DNA of 6,213 nucleotides, from assembly GCA_021820165.1 (NCBI GenBank), contig JAKADW010000135.1:1-6213 (forward strand), given 5' to 3'. Below, piece by piece: positions 6,124 through 6,213 of this stretch. The DNA is from Bacillota bacterium (GTDB lineage: Bacteria; Bacillota_E; Sulfobacillia; Sulfobacillales; Sulfobacillaceae). Within the stretch, counting starts at the first letter, position 1. Every line of letters begins with the position of its first letter. The notes beneath the pieces are model-generated. The model made no database searches, was not told where the DNA came from, and saw only the letters and a list, made by a program, of their open reading frames with translations. The position numbers and the translations under genes were made by a program.

Positions 6124-6213
6124 GCGCTGTTCTTCAGTGGTGTCGCTGGAACACGGAGGTCGGCATCCAGGAAGGGATCATGCGGGAAGGGGATACGGGC
6201 GTTGCCGTTCTCG
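6120..6213 (+). CDS. N-terminal fragment of an unidentified gene, possibly fumarylacetoacetate hydrolase family (3' end outside window)
   Basis: Only 31 codons are visible before the window ends. The ATG overlaps the stop of the UxaA-family gene (ATGA), and a strong AGGAGG (6113-6118) sits immediately before it. GAGG at 6112-6115 gives about 4 nt of spacing, so translation is probably coupled. The visible peptide (QWCRWNTEVG then IQEGIMREGD and TGVAVL) resembles the opening beta-strands of FAH-family proteins (pattern W-C-R-F/W ... G-I-x-E-G-D). FAH-family enzymes acting on 2-keto-3-deoxy acids would suit a sugar-acid dehydratase neighbour. Alternatively, the EGDTGVAVL stretch vaguely resembles the D-x-V-x-V-A start of SAF-type small subunits, which the upstream large subunit would need; an in-frame ATG at 6180 would then be a possible start. 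The identity is uncertain; that this is a real coupled reading frame is likely. Confidence 0.6.
   Translation, partial: MSAVLQWCRWNTEVGIQEGIMREGDTGVAVL

Overview
The window looks like bacterial chromosome of moderately high G+C. Genes are tightly packed, Shine-Dalgarno sequences are strong (AGGAGG type), and GTG and TTG starts are frequent. One gene encodes a classical lipoprotein. Together these suggest a Gram-positive-type bacterium. A Sulfobacillus-like or related Firmicutes lineage is only my impression and is not proven by anything in the window.

Region 1 (1-3595, + strand) is a translationally coupled operon that enters from the left edge. It holds the 3' part of a LivM-type permease, then the two ATPases LivG and LivF of a branched-chain amino acid-type (HAAT) ABC importer, then a class III (CaiB/BaiF, formyl-CoA transferase-like) CoA-transferase. 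The junctions are a 4-bp overlap, a 1-bp gap and an 11-bp overlap. The LivH permease and the periplasmic or lipoprotein binding protein are not in the window and are expected upstream. The coupling suggests that an imported carboxylic acid (perhaps not an amino acid) is handed to a CoA-transferase for activation.

Region 2 (3607-4446, - strand) is a convergent gene for a secreted lipoprotein of unknown function. Its stop codon lies 11 bp from the CoA-transferase stop.

Region 3 (4447-4956) is about 500 bp without a convincing gene. It separates the divergently transcribed lipoprotein and dehydratase genes, so it should carry promoters for both, although no clear -35/-10 pair can be read.

Region 4 (4957-6213, + strand) starts a second operon. 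Its first gene is the large-subunit form of the UxaA/GarD/SuyB (altronate/galactarate dehydratase, sulfolactate sulfo-lyase) family, without the N-terminal SAF domain. A second gene overlaps it by 4 bp (ATGA) and is cut by the right edge after 31 codons. Its visible start most resembles the N-terminus of fumarylacetoacetate hydrolase-family proteins, but a SAF-type small subunit is not excluded.

Taken together, this is an organic-acid uptake and catabolism neighbourhood: import, CoA activation, and dehydration or lyase chemistry. All recognisable genes belong to known families. I see no mobile element, CRISPR array, tRNA or rRNA, and no clearly new system. The most open questions are the substrate of the transporter/CoA-transferase unit and the partner subunit of the UxaA-like protein.
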